26,266 nt of DNA from the NCBI GenBank assembly GCA_019416425.1, contig DXXK01000080.1, forward strand, positions 1-26,266. Reading direction: 5' to 3'. A program made the position numbers and the translations under genes. Positions within the stretch are counted from its first letter, which is position 1. The number at the start of each line of letters is the position of its first letter. This document shows positions 13,585 to 21,991 of the stretch, piece by piece. This DNA is from Bacteroidales bacterium. GTDB lineage: Bacteria > Bacteroidota > Bacteroidia > Bacteroidales > Muribaculaceae. Below the pieces are notes generated by a model, which saw only the letters and a list, made by a program, of their open reading frames with translations, did no database searches and had not been told where the DNA came from.

Positions 13585-16371
13585 TTATCTTATAATAATC
13601 TTTCTAACAGTTCCATCGTTGTATCGGATGATATTCAAGCCCGGTGTCGGTTTTGTCAACGGGATGCCGTCCGAGGTATAACGGGCAACTTCCTCTGCAT
13701 CCTTTTCGTCTGGTAAACCATTGATTCCAGAACCAGACAAAGGAAAAATCCTGAACTTGCCCCAATATGAATGGGCCTTAAAGGCATCCACCAGCTCATC
13801 ACGAACGTATATCCCTAATATTTCGCGGTTAACGGAGCTTAATATGTCGTATTCCCTGGAATCCCAGTAACTGCCCTCCAACAGCGGCAGTTTATGAGAA
13901 TGAATTTCCAGTCGTTCCAATGATGAACATCCGGCAAAAGCCTCGCGATAGATTGAGTCGACATTCTCGCCGAGCCGGACGAATCGAAGACGCGAGCAAC
14001 CTTGAAACTCTCCACGGCTGACATGTGTGACGAGATCGCCCAGCTCAGCCTTGACTAATGTGGTATCATTGCGGAACGGCGAGCAGTGGATTATGGCTGT
14101 GCTCATCTGCATCGCAACGGTATTATAGCTGAGGTTGCGCCCTTGATACAGCTCCTTGTCATGTCGAGGAACGGCATTTTCTTCGGAATCACTGACTGGG
14201 TTCTTGATGATCCAGCCACCGGTGGCCGTGACACCGGATGTAACCGAAAGAGTATGAGGATTGTCCGGAATGATGATTTCAATAATATTAGTGTTGTCGA
14301 ATGCTGTGTCACCGAGTTTCTCAAGGTTTTCGGGAAGCGTGATCCGGCATGACAATGCAGGGCAGTCGGCAAATGCATCGGTGCCGATTTCCTTAAGCGT
14401 TTCAGGAAATTCCAGGTCACAGTTCAGTGATGAGCATTGACTGAATGATTTGGATCCGATCTTCTCCAGGCCGTAGGGCAATTTGATTGAGAGGAGGTGC
14501 GGTGCATTGAATAGTTTCTCGATGACGCGTAAGGATTCGGGAAATACAACATCATCCCTCAACGAGTCACACTGCAGCTCTCCTATACTGTCCAGAACGC
14601 ATCCGTCGGCAAAAGCCAGATGTCTTATGTTGAAAGCATCGACATTATCCGTTCCGATGTTATGGACATTACGGCCGATGATCAGACTATCCATGTGCTC
14701 CCATGTCTGTTCATGAATAAAGTCTTTAAGTTTGACGGCATCGGTGCCATAATATATTTTCCGAAGATTCAGGATTTTACCTATTCTTGAAAGACGGGTC
14801 TTCAGATTGTCGGGAATCCTCAGGTATCCGTCACAATCGATGTAATCGATATAATCGCCGCAGAAATATCCCAATGTGTCGAGCTCGGCGTTGAACAGGC
14901 CAGATGGAGCCAGGATGGTGTCTGTTCGGGCCACAGTGCCGATGTGTGTCAGTCTATCGGACAATATCCTGACTTTATCGGCCATTGAGTTGGCATAATC
15001 GCTGCCGGGATTCAGGTCGATTGATTCCACTTTGGGACCGATGACGAGTTGCTCGGTCATGAAATTCATCGTTCCATGTGCATTGATACAGTCATATTGA
15101 ATCTTCTTCAGTTTTTTCTCATCAATGGCCAGTTCCTGGTAAGTATAATCCTTCAACCCTTCGGGGAAAATCAATTCCGAGATGGAGCATCCGGTAAACG
15201 CGTTGGTACCTATTGTTCTGACCGATTCAGGAATTGTAAGCTCTGTCAGCAGGAGATTGCCAGCAAGCGCACAGTCGGGGAATGACACCAATTGTGTACC
15301 ATTCTCGAAAGTCACGGACCGCACACCGGAATTCCTCTTGTTCTCCATATCGATTCCAAACATATTACTTGGGAAATGGACGATTTCCTTACCGATAAAC
15401 AAATCATATCCGGTGCTGACGCCTGCGCACCAGAATACAGGTTCGATCTGACACGATTCATCAGTCAGATTATCAGCAGTGGCACGAAACTCTACGCGTT
15501 GAAGGCTTGTGCAATCAGCGAATGCGAAGTTTCCCAATGACCTGACGTTATCATAGAGTTTGACATTAACAAAATTGGCACGATAGAACGCCCATGGGCC
15601 GAGGAACAAGGGTCGGTCGGAAAAGACAAAATCACCGAAAACATTGTCCATACTGTCCTGTCCAGAATTGATTATGGACAATGGTTGGGTTCCTCCCGTT
15701 TCAAATTCCAGATGCATGTTGTCAACGGAGCTGAACATGGACATGTCGAAAGTCTTGACATCCTTCCCGACAGTGACGATTATATTTCCGTCATTGGATG
15801 CGGATACAAGTGTGTAAGACTGCTGATAATCCGGAACATTGTAGTACAGGTTTCGCAGTCCGGAAAGGGTACCGAACGAGGCATTGCCTGTATTTGAAAG
15901 ATTACCCAGGATTTTAACAGAGGAAATGCCGGTACATTTGTCAAAGACCCGTGTTCCCATAGATATCAGGCTCTTGGGCAATACTACCTCGCCAGTGATT
16001 CCCTTGGACGCGAACACACTGTTGCCAAGGTATTTCAATCCGGATGGGAGTACAAGATGGCCATCCATCTGAGCGCGAACGAAGGCGTTGTTGCCTATTC
16101 CCGTAATAGTGGAAGGAATGTGAGTGGATAGTGTGACTTTTTTAGAAAAGGCAGTGTTGGCGATACTGTCCACTATATATGTGACATCACCGTTCCTGAC
16201 GCTGGATGGTATGGACACCTCAACGTCAGTGAGTGAACAGGATTTGAGAATAGCCTTGTTCCCACGGTGAATCTGGTATGTAAACCCTTCAACGGAAAAT
16301 GTCTGGCCGAGACTCCAGGCGGATGACAGCAATCCTGCGGCCGTTAATAGGATCTTCAATGGTTTCATCAT
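13585..16371 (-). CDS. BspA-like leucine-rich repeat surface protein with C-terminal sorting-like tail
   Basis: 928 aa from ATG 16371 (16368 is the alternative; the longer frame to 16413 runs through the promoter). Signal peptide: MMKPLKILLTAAGLLSSAWS, cut near GQ. The body is built of LRR_5 (BspA/Treponema) repeats with the pattern I...AF..C..L..I.LP..L..IG, for example VVLPKSLISMGTRVFDKC, LTIPESVRTIGTNAFTGC and LEFPETLKEIGTDAFADC. The last 45 residues (ARYTSDGIPLTKPTPGLNII then RYNDGTVRKIIIR) resemble the short C-terminal tail common in secreted Bacteroidales proteins, with the G...P..G.NI....G...K..I pattern. Such proteins are typically surface-exposed and bind host or bacterial partners; the ligand is unknown. 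Confidence 0.88.
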   Translation of the reverse strand: MMKPLKILLTAAGLLSSAWSLGQTFSVEGFTYQIHRGNKAILKSCSLTDVEVSIPSSVRNGDVTYIVDSIANTAFSKKVTLSTHIPSTITGIGNNAFVRAQMDGHLVLPSGLKYLGNSVFASKGITGEVVLPKSLISMGTRVFDKCTGISSVKILGNLSNTGNASFGTLSGLRNLYYNVPDYQQSYTLVSASNDGNIIVTVGKDVKTFDMSMFSSVDNMHLEFETGGTQPLSIINSGQDSMDNVFGDFVFSDRPLFLGPWAFYRANFVNVKLYDNVRSLGNFAFADCTSLQRVEFRATADNLTDESCQIEPVFWCAGVSTGYDLFIGKEIVHFPSNMFGIDMENKRNSGVRSVTFENGTQLVSFPDCALAGNLLLTELTIPESVRTIGTNAFTGCSISELIFPEGLKDYTYQELAIDEKKLKKIQYDCINAHGTMNFMTEQLVIGPKVESIDLNPGSDYANSMADKVRILSDRLTHIGTVARTDTILAPSGLFNAELDTLGYFCGDYIDYIDCDGYLRIPDNLKTRLSRIGKILNLRKIYYGTDAVKLKDFIHEQTWEHMDSLIIGRNVHNIGTDNVDAFNIRHLAFADGCVLDSIGELQCDSLRDDVVFPESLRVIEKLFNAPHLLSIKLPYGLEKIGSKSFSQCSSLNCDLEFPETLKEIGTDAFADCPALSCRITLPENLEKLGDTAFDNTNIIEIIIPDNPHTLSVTSGVTATGGWIIKNPVSDSEENAVPRHDKELYQGRNLSYNTVAMQMSTAIIHCSPFRNDTTLVKAELGDLVTHVSRGEFQGCSRLRFVRLGENVDSIYREAFAGCSSLERLEIHSHKLPLLEGSYWDSREYDILSSVNREILGIYVRDELVDAFKAHSYWGKFRIFPLSGSGINGLPDEKDAEEVARYTSDGIPLTKPTPGLNIIRYNDGTVRKIIIR

Positions 16372-16382
16372 GTTATTATAAT

Positions 16383-16414
16383 CGAAAATATGTTTTAATT
16401 TGAATTTTAGCAAA
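16383..16414 (-). promoter_or_regulatory. Promoter of the BspA-like gene, TTTG-N20-TATTTTCG
   Basis: TTTG (16411-16414) and TATTTTCG (16383-16390, one mismatch to TAnnTTTG) are 20 bp apart on the minus strand. The implied leader before ATG 16371 is very short. Confidence 0.55.
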
Positions 16415-16429
16415 GTTAAGCTAAATATG

Positions 16430-16467
16430 AATACGGGATGCTATGGAAAACCATAGCATCCCGTATT
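16430..16467 (-). terminator. Perfect 17-bp hairpin downstream of the second receptor gene
   Basis: The arms 16430-16446 and 16451-16467 are perfectly complementary around the loop AAAA (16447-16450). In the minus direction it is followed by TCATATTT, a modest T-rich run. It most likely ends transcription from the receptor gene before the BspA-like gene promoter. Confidence 0.75.
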
Positions 16468-16495
16468 TGAGTCGAGAATATTAATTATTACCGGA

Positions 16496-16526
16496 CATAA
16501 CCGGCCCGGCAATATAGCCGGTTATG
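16496..16526 (-). terminator. First of two tandem hairpins after the second receptor gene
   Basis: CATAACCGGC (16496-16505) pairs perfectly with GCCGGTTATG (16517-16526) around an 11-nt loop, only 6 bp beyond the stop codon. No T run follows, so it may act with the second hairpin or protect the mRNA 3' end. Confidence 0.5.
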
Positions 16527-16532
16527 CTGTAG

Positions 16533-18839
16533 TCAGAGTTTCAGGAGCGATGAGCCGTTGTCCGAATTGTTCAGGTTGCGGCGTGCGGTGCGGAAGATTG
16601 AGCCGAAGTCTGTAGAGTAGCTGACCGACAGGACAATCATGTTGCTGTTGTTCTTGATGTGCCGTTCGTTGCGGGATGGGTTGACCGATGAGTAATTCCA
16701 AGAAGGATAACGTGTTCCCTTCCTGTCGAACATATACATCCAGCTTGCTCCGACAGTCCAATGCTTGTCCGGCTGCCATTCGAACTGCAGAGAGTCGCCG
16801 TTCTCGTCCTTGCCGACATAATGGCCGCTTAGATACTTTCCGGGAAATTTACGCCAATAGGCAATTGTGAAAGGTCCTTTGTTCCACCAGAGGTATAGAC
16901 TGGCATCGAACGATGTCAGTCTGTGGATCCAGTCCACACCTGCTGTCTGATAATGGCTCAGGCTCAGATATAGGTTTGCTCCGAATCCATACAGATTGCT
17001 TATTTTTAAGTTGAGATAGTTTTCGAAAATGCGACTGTGGCTTGCATTCATTGATTGAGACAGGAACAATCCATTGCCTAAATACCTTACATCTGTGATT
17101 ACGCTGTTGTTGGTGTTGTAATACGAACTTTGAAACGAGGCCTCAAATTTCCGATAAGAGAAATCCACTCCTAATCTGTATCTGAAATTTTCAGCGACCT
17201 TCAGGTCCGGATTGCCGTTTGAGACCAGGTAGGGAGTGGTTTGCTGAGGATAGTCTGTCAGTGCGGTCAGCGACGGTATGGATGGACTGTACCTGAACGA
17301 TGCCTGAAGGTTCCACATCTGGTTGATGTTCCAGGATATCTGCGCGGATGAAAGATTCCTGATGAAGTTGCGTCTGTTTAAGTCATTGTTTATCCAGAAT
17401 AGTTTCGCGCCTGTGGAAAGATTGAAGTAGAACTTGCCGACACGCTGGCCCAGACGGACGTAGGCGTAATTGTTGTTTTCGGTCAGTATGGGCTTATAGT
17501 CAGAGGAAAGGTAAGTATTGCGGCTGTGTGATACTGTATTTTGATATCCCGCGGACAGTGAGGTGTTCTGGCTGAATGTATGTATATAGCTGACTTCAGA
17601 TATCAGGCTGCGACGACGGCTGTCGACATTCATGACGTAGGAATTCTCGCTGCCGTCGGCAAAGAAGTAGTTGTTGTCGCGTCGGTAGTCACTTGAGTTC
17701 AACGTGCCTACGAGCTGCACCTCTAATGAGTTCTTGTCATTGAAGTCCTGACGGAGGAACAGGTCGAGCGAAGGAGTCAGGTCGGTGGTCTTAGAGATAT
17801 TGTAGTTATCGTATTGACCCAGTTCCGAGTCCTCGGTATGGGCGATGGAACGGCTCCGGTAGTAGTTGGGAGTGATTCTAAAGGTTGCGGAGAACAATGT
17901 CTTGGTCGTAGGACTGAAATCATATTTCAGTCGGAGACCGTGATTATGGTAATAGAACGGATTCCGGTCATTTTCCTCAAGATCGACATGGAAATCCTTG
18001 CCGATATAGCTTTCAGTGGAATTGTCATAGACGGCCTGGTAATTACGCCATGAAGGGGAGTATTGCAGGGTGAACTGAGAGGGCCCCTGATGATATGAAG
18101 CGCGGATATTCGCATCGACGAAAGCAGTATTGACTGCGCTCCGGCCCCATGCATAGACCTGACCTCCGTCGTTGCGTTTCCTCAAGGTGATGTTAATGAA
18201 ACCTGTGTTGCCGGAATCGGCATATCTGGCAGGAGTGAAGCGAGAATATTCAATCTTTTCGATGTCCTTTGGTTGCAAAGCGTTGAAATCAGTTATGGTT
18301 GAAGGTACGCCATTTATCAATATGACAGGAGAACCTCCGTCTACTGATATGGTGCGGTTGATTGGATTGGCTTGCAGTCCCGGAAGCGGTAGTTTCTGGA
18401 ACAGGCTTATTGAGGTTGCCGAGGACTTGACATCCGCGCCAGACAGGTAAACGACTGTACGGCCTTGAGAATGTACTACTCCATTGCCGGTAACTGTGAC
18501 TTCCTGAAGATTCTTCGCATCGTCAAGGTAGACCGTGCCGAGATCGATGTTCCTGGTTCCTGCTTCAATGATTATTCTGGTAGGGGAGAATCCTGCCATG
18601 GAAACCTCAAGATCGGATGTAGCCTTTACATCCGTGTTCAATTTGAAGATTCCCTCTGAATCGGTGGTCGTGCCGCTGATGAATCTACCATCCGAAAGGA
18701 TACGGCAGTCGGCTCCGGCCACGGCCGTGGAATCATTGGCCGACAGCACGATGCCTTGGATGGCTCGTGCGTTCAACACGGATACGCATGGCAATATGCA
18801 TAAGGCCAGTATCGATAAGCGTTTGTTCATTTTGTTCAT
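16533..18839 (-). CDS. Outer-membrane beta-barrel receptor with N-terminal carboxypeptidase-like domain
   Basis: 768 aa. The signal peptide covers residues 1 to about 26 (LSILALCILPCVSVLNARA). Residues about 27-105 form a CarboxypepD_reg-like beta sandwich (IQGIVLSANDSTAVAGADC, TTTDSEGIFKLNTDV). A plug-like domain follows (LQEVTVTGNGVV, ISVDGGSPVILINGVPST, PKDIEKIEYSRFTPARYAD, GFINITLRKR), then a barrel rich in aromatic strands ending at SLLKL. It resembles OMP_b-brl_3 / TonB-dependent proteins. No SusD-like partner or TonB-box motif could be assigned, so the ligand is unknown. A second ATG (codon 4, 18830) is an alternative start. The upstream ATPase gene ends 75 bp before it on the same strand, but a -7 element in the gap points to its own promoter. 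Confidence 0.86.
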   Translation of the reverse strand: MNKMNKRLSILALCILPCVSVLNARAIQGIVLSANDSTAVAGADCRILSDGRFISGTTTDSEGIFKLNTDVKATSDLEVSMAGFSPTRIIIEAGTRNIDLGTVYLDDAKNLQEVTVTGNGVVHSQGRTVVYLSGADVKSSATSISLFQKLPLPGLQANPINRTISVDGGSPVILINGVPSTITDFNALQPKDIEKIEYSRFTPARYADSGNTGFINITLRKRNDGGQVYAWGRSAVNTAFVDANIRASYHQGPSQFTLQYSPSWRNYQAVYDNSTESYIGKDFHVDLEENDRNPFYYHNHGLRLKYDFSPTTKTLFSATFRITPNYYRSRSIAHTEDSELGQYDNYNISKTTDLTPSLDLFLRQDFNDKNSLEVQLVGTLNSSDYRRDNNYFFADGSENSYVMNVDSRRRSLISEVSYIHTFSQNTSLSAGYQNTVSHSRNTYLSSDYKPILTENNNYAYVRLGQRVGKFYFNLSTGAKLFWINNDLNRRNFIRNLSSAQISWNINQMWNLQASFRYSPSIPSLTALTDYPQQTTPYLVSNGNPDLKVAENFRYRLGVDFSYRKFEASFQSSYYNTNNSVITDVRYLGNGLFLSQSMNASHSRIFENYLNLKISNLYGFGANLYLSLSHYQTAGVDWIHRLTSFDASLYLWWNKGPFTIAYWRKFPGKYLSGHYVGKDENGDSLQFEWQPDKHWTVGASWMYMFDRKGTRYPSWNYSSVNPSRNERHIKNNSNMIVLSVSYSTDFGSIFRTARRNLNNSDNGSSLLKL

Positions 18840-18866
18840 AGTGTAATCATTTACTTAATATAAACG

Positions 18867-18874
18867 CAAAGATA
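18867..18874 (-). promoter_or_regulatory. Promoter -7 element TATCTTTG for the second receptor gene
   Basis: TATCTTTG on the minus strand fits TAnnTTTG and lies 27 bp before the start at 18839. No TTTG is found at the -33 position, so the promoter may need an activator. Confidence 0.45.
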
Positions 18875-18914
18875 TCGCCATCTGTGACAGACCGCGGAAG
18901 ATTTTGTGTACCGA

Positions 18915-20126
18915 TTATAGATTAGTTTTGAGGAAATCGCGAAGATTGATGTGCTTAATGCCTGGGTACTCGTTGAATCCACCGCTGACAGGATCCATCG
19001 AAACGACATATTTAGGATAATTGTCCTTGATAGCAGCAAGATTGCCGAACTCCCGTTTCACAGTGTCTTCGGAGGCGAGGAGATATGTGACCTGAATGTA
19101 AATTCTCTTATCAGTTCTGGTCGCTACGAAATCTATCTCGCCGGCACGAAGAATGCCGACAGTAACGTTAAATCCCAGACGTCTAAGATGATTCCAGACC
19201 ACATTCTCCATTATTTTTTCAATGCTGCCAAGAATATTGAACCCGCATAAATAATTACGAATACCGTGATCGGAGAAATACAGTTTGTTGTTAGACTCAA
19301 GGAGCAGTTTTCCATGTATGTCAAACCTGTTGACAGGAATGGCAAGGAAAGCGTCTTTGAGATATTTCAGATAATTCGATACTGTCTCATCACTGATTTT
19401 TTCGCCTTTGGATATAATGTATTTTATAATGTTGGTGGAGGATATCGGTTTTCCGATATTGTCAGCAACGAATCGTACGATATTCTCCAGTTGTGTGACA
19501 TTACGGACTTTTTCTCTTCTGACGATATCTTTGACGAGAATGGTGTTGTAAACACCCTCGAAATAGTCGGAGATTTGCGATTGTTCCTCAGGCTGGAATG
19601 CCATCAGTCCCGGCAATCCGCCTATTCTGAGATAATGCATAAGGGCGTCGTTGCTGTCCTCCATGTTGTGGAATCGCAAAAATTCGATGTACGATAGATT
19701 ATAGACTTTTATTTCAATATATCGTCCTGATAAGTAAGTGCCCAGTTCACTTGAAAAGATGTATGCGTTGCTGCCGGTGGCGATTACCTGACAACGATCT
19801 TCTGCGTGTAGGCTTCGCAAGGCATTCTCATAATGCTCTATATCCTGCACCTCATCGATCAGAAGGTAGTTCTCAGAGCCTTTTGGTAGCCTTTCGGTCG
19901 CATAGTCATAAAGTTGGTCAGCTGTCACTATATCATGGAACTCCTGTAGTTCCTTATTGATATATACGACATTTGCCTCAGGTCGATTATCCTTAAGCCA
20001 ATAATGAAACAGTTCGAGAACCTTGCTTTTTCCCACACGACGTTGACCTACGAGAATGAGCATCATGCCTCGGTTAATCAGCCCGGCTATCTTTTCTATG
20101 TAATGCGGACGAGGTATAAGTTCCAT
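18915..20126 (-). CDS. AAA_14/DUF4143-family ATPase
   Basis: 403 aa from ATG 20126; the longer frame to 20177 covers the promoter and is rejected. The N-terminal AAA domain starts with RPHYIEKIAGLINRGMMLIL, a Walker A GQRRVGKSK and a Walker B YLLIDEVQDIE, followed by a sensor-like ATGSNAYIFSSELG. The middle is helical/winged-helix (TSTNIIKYIISKGEKISDE). The C-terminal DUF4143 part holds GEIDFVATRTDKRIYIQVTY, which has the D-(E/Q)-x-K-like nuclease-fold look (E-D...QV) of these proteins. Such ATPases are very common in gut Bacteroidales as solitary genes and their role is not established. No partner gene is evident. Confidence 0.88.
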   Translation of the reverse strand: MELIPRPHYIEKIAGLINRGMMLILVGQRRVGKSKVLELFHYWLKDNRPEANVVYINKELQEFHDIVTADQLYDYATERLPKGSENYLLIDEVQDIEHYENALRSLHAEDRCQVIATGSNAYIFSSELGTYLSGRYIEIKVYNLSYIEFLRFHNMEDSNDALMHYLRIGGLPGLMAFQPEEQSQISDYFEGVYNTILVKDIVRREKVRNVTQLENIVRFVADNIGKPISSTNIIKYIISKGEKISDETVSNYLKYLKDAFLAIPVNRFDIHGKLLLESNNKLYFSDHGIRNYLCGFNILGSIEKIMENVVWNHLRRLGFNVTVGILRAGEIDFVATRTDKRIYIQVTYLLASEDTVKREFGNLAAIKDNYPKYVVSMDPVSGGFNEYPGIKHINLRDFLKTNL

Positions 20127-20142
20127 AACTTTGAATTTTCTG

Positions 20143-20174
20143 CAAATATAACCAATTATATTCGGTAAAACAAA
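20143..20174 (-). promoter_or_regulatory. Promoter of the ATPase gene, TTTG-N20-TATATTTG
   Basis: On the minus strand TTTG (20171-20174) and TATATTTG (20143-20150) are separated by exactly 20 bp, a full match to the Bacteroidetes consensus. Transcription should start near 20137, only about 11 nt before ATG 20126, which fixes the start codon. Confidence 0.75.
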
Positions 20175-20177
20175 CAT

Positions 20178-20452
20178 AATTTGCGGAATTATCCGGTTAT
20201 ACTTGGATTAACTGCAAAATTCGTGTTAAAATCCCGATTATAACCGGAGAAATTCACATCGATTCCCATTATAGGGGATATTTGGAATCATTGTCATTCC
20301 AAAGTTCAGAGATTTCAGCAGATTGGTTATTATAGGTCGTAAAACATAAAGTATCTGTGCATTTTTGCCAATGCGTTCGCCTTGGTAGATAGAGACACAA
20401 GGACGACATAAGAATTCATAAGGGCCACATAATGAAATAAGAATACAAATTT
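20178..20452. other. Non-coding stretch with inverted repeats
   Basis: I see no convincing gene here. TCCGGTTATA (20192-20201) and TATAACCGGA (20239-20248) are perfect 10-bp inverted repeats just upstream of the ATPase promoter, a possible operator. TTTGGAAT (20281-20288) and ATTCCAAA (20296-20303) form an 8-bp hairpin without a T run. ATTATA followed by two or more G/C bases recurs near 20237, 20268 and 20328. An open frame on the minus strand (20238-20501) has no gene-like features. Confidence 0.5.
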
Positions 20453-20483
20453 TTTGCTTATTCACAAAAAATGAGTATATTTG
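20453..20483 (+). promoter_or_regulatory. Plus-strand promoter TTTG-N19-TATATTTG
   Basis: TTTG (20453-20456) and TATATTTG (20476-20483) are 19 bp apart. The predicted start near 20489 is 230 nt before the lipoprotein gene at 20720, so it either gives a long leader or a separate short RNA (20490-20546). Confidence 0.65.
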
Positions 20484-20650
20484 CCACACCAAAAGAAGCA
20501 TTTTCTTTTGCTGATATAAAAGAAGCGTTTATTTGCGCTTGTTTTTAACTTATCGGAATGAGGCTGTCGTGGCTCGCTACAACTAACTGAGGCGATGCTG
20601 CATGCCGATAAATATAGAATGAGCAGAATACGACTCTGACGCTTTTTCAT
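20462..20650 (-). CDS. Small lipoprotein-like ORF, possibly a remnant
   Basis: 62 aa from ATG 20650. The N-terminus is a convincing lipoprotein signal (MKKRQSRILLILYLSACSIA, then SVSC). The rest, about 38 residues, is basic and aromatic and runs antisense through the plus-strand promoter and hairpins, which makes a conserved mature protein unlikely. It could be the surviving 5' end of a lost lipoprotein gene in the same style as the lipoproteins downstream. No promoter was identified for it. Confidence 0.3.
   Translation of the reverse strand: MKKRQSRILLILYLSACSIASVSCSEPRQPHSDKLKTSANKRFFYISKRKCFFWCGKYTHFL
20490..20546 (+). ncRNA. Candidate short RNA or attenuator leader
   Basis: From the predicted start near 20489 there is an 8-bp hairpin, CAAAAGAA (20490-20497) with TTCTTTTG (20503-20510), then a second hairpin AAGCG(T) (20523-20528) with (G)CGCTT (20535-20540), followed by GTTTTT (20541-20546). 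Promoter, two stems and a T run in about 60 nt fit a small RNA or an attenuator before the lipoprotein genes. The second stem is short, so this is tentative. Confidence 0.35.
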
Positions 20651-20696
20651 AACTAACCATTTGCCAATGTGTGAGTCCGGCGGCGTCATCTGAATC

Positions 20697-20713
20697 ATGG
20701 TATTCGATACCAT
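20697..20713 (+). promoter_or_regulatory. Short palindrome just before the lipoprotein start codon
   Basis: ATGGTAT (20697-20703) and ATACCAT (20707-20713) are a perfect inverted repeat with a 3-nt centre, ending 6 nt before ATG 20720. It may be an operator or an RNA stem near the ribosome site. Confidence 0.35.
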
Positions 20714-20719
20714 ATCATT

Positions 20720-21673
20720 ATGAAGAATTTTACATGCTCGCTGTTAGTCATTCTCATGCTGTTTCTCACAGCCTGCACCTCTCCCAAGGCTGATGGAGAA
20801 AAACAAGCTAAAGCAGAATGCGAGGTATGGGACACATATATTAAAAATACGGTTACGGCATACACCAATTTCATCAATGAGTTTGGAAACAAAAATTATC
20901 AGTCTCGAGTACAGGCACGTGAAGAATTAAATAAGCGAATAGATGAAGTCGAGGGTCAGTTAGCTTCTCAATTGGATAAATTAAACGCAAAACACTCGGC
21001 TTTACTTGAGAAGTATGGTGAAAATAATGATGAATCAGAAGCACTGACTGAAGCCTATAATAACTCAATTAGCGCGTATAAAATGGATACCACTCGATTC
21101 GAAGGATTGAGAAGTCAGGCATACGCAAAGATCCTTACGATCGTTCCACATAGTCCCGACAAGGAAAAATTGCAAAAGGATTTAATCGGAAGAAGAATCA
21201 AGGCATTGCCCGGCGGATATCTGAGTAGTATGTGGTCTTGGACAATAGAAGAGGGGGAGATAAAAAATCTGCAGATATTAAACGTTGAAGAGGTAGATAA
21301 GAACCACAAGGAGTTTTTAGTGGACGTGACTCTGCAGTCTGATGGAGCCGCTTATAAAACGAGTGGTAAAGTATATTATGTGCTTGACAACCGGGATGAC
21401 TGGGAGATTGATATGCTCGAACCTTCGGAGGTCGAGGTGGTTAAAACAGGACGCTATGACTCAAGCATCACAACTGATTTCTATGATCTTATTTTGGGCG
21501 AACGCATCGATTTCCACAACAATAGTGATGCTGCGCTTTTGGTAGGATTCCGGACATTAGACAATCACGGCAACTATAAAAAACATTCGCTAATGATTGG
21601 AGGGGGAGAAACTGTAAGCCACACCGAAATGGGATTGAAGGACTATTCAGTTGACTTTGTTGAAAGACCATAA
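20720..21673 (+). CDS. Lipoprotein with coiled-coil N-terminal half, unknown function
   Basis: 317 aa. Lipoprotein signal with lipobox LTAC (Cys19). Residues about 30-125 are a charged helical, probably coiled-coil stretch (REELNKRIDEVEGQL, ASQLDKLNAKHSALLEKYGE). The C-terminal half looks like beta-rich domains (FLVDVTLQSDG, SGKVYYVLDNRDDWEIDML, LLVGFRTLDNHGNY). I do not recognise a family. It would sit in the inner or outer membrane facing the periplasm or surface. A second lipoprotein gene starts 13 bp after its stop, so the two are one transcript. Confidence 0.75.
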   Translation: MKNFTCSLLVILMLFLTACTSPKADGEKQAKAECEVWDTYIKNTVTAYTNFINEFGNKNYQSRVQAREELNKRIDEVEGQLASQLDKLNAKHSALLEKYGENNDESEALTEAYNNSISAYKMDTTRFEGLRSQAYAKILTIVPHSPDKEKLQKDLIGRRIKALPGGYLSSMWSWTIEEGEIKNLQILNVEEVDKNHKEFLVDVTLQSDGAAYKTSGKVYYVLDNRDDWEIDMLEPSEVEVVKTGRYDSSITTDFYDLILGERIDFHNNSDAALLVGFRTLDNHGNYKKHSLMIGGGETVSHTEMGLKDYSVDFVERP

Positions 21674-21685
21674 ATCAGATAAACT

Positions 21686-21991
21686 ATGAGATTTCTTAAA
21701 TTATTGGCTGCCGGTCTAACCTTTCTTGTCATTTCGGCATGCGGCTCAGAGATAGACCGTGACGCATCAAAAATGGCCGAAAGTTCCATCGAGCTGAACC
21801 AACTTCGTCAGCGGATGAATGATCGTTCCAATCTCCATGGCAAACCTGCTTCAAGACAGGAGGTACAAAGTTACGAGCAGAAACACATCGAATTGTTCAA
21901 TGAAATGTCCGAAAAGTATGGAACTTCGCCCGATCAGTGGAAAGAATTTCAGCAACTTGTAAATCAGAAGATAAAGGAATCAGAACGATAG
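21686..21991 (+). CDS. Small helical lipoprotein, unknown function
   Basis: 101 aa with lipobox ISAC (Cys19) and a mature part of about 80 charged, helical residues. The motif HIELFNEM lies at residues 67-74. It follows the larger lipoprotein gene by 12 bp. Directly after its TAG stop the same frame stays open for 32 codons and begins HQEAFVEM, a near repeat of the motif above, so the locus has probably lost most of a paralogous copy here (see 21992-22090). Function not recognised. Confidence 0.75.
   Translation: MRFLKLLAAGLTFLVISACGSEIDRDASKMAESSIELNQLRQRMNDRSNLHGKPASRQEVQSYEQKHIELFNEMSEKYGTSPDQWKEFQQLVNQKIKESER

Noticed and set aside
16430..16467. Terminal inverted repeat of an insertion sequence
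   Set aside because: The two arms are separated by only 4 bp, and no transposase or target duplication is present nearby.
20238..20501. 86-87 residue minus-strand open frame
   Set aside because: No signal, domain or plausible start; it crosses the plus-strand promoter and several inverted repeats.
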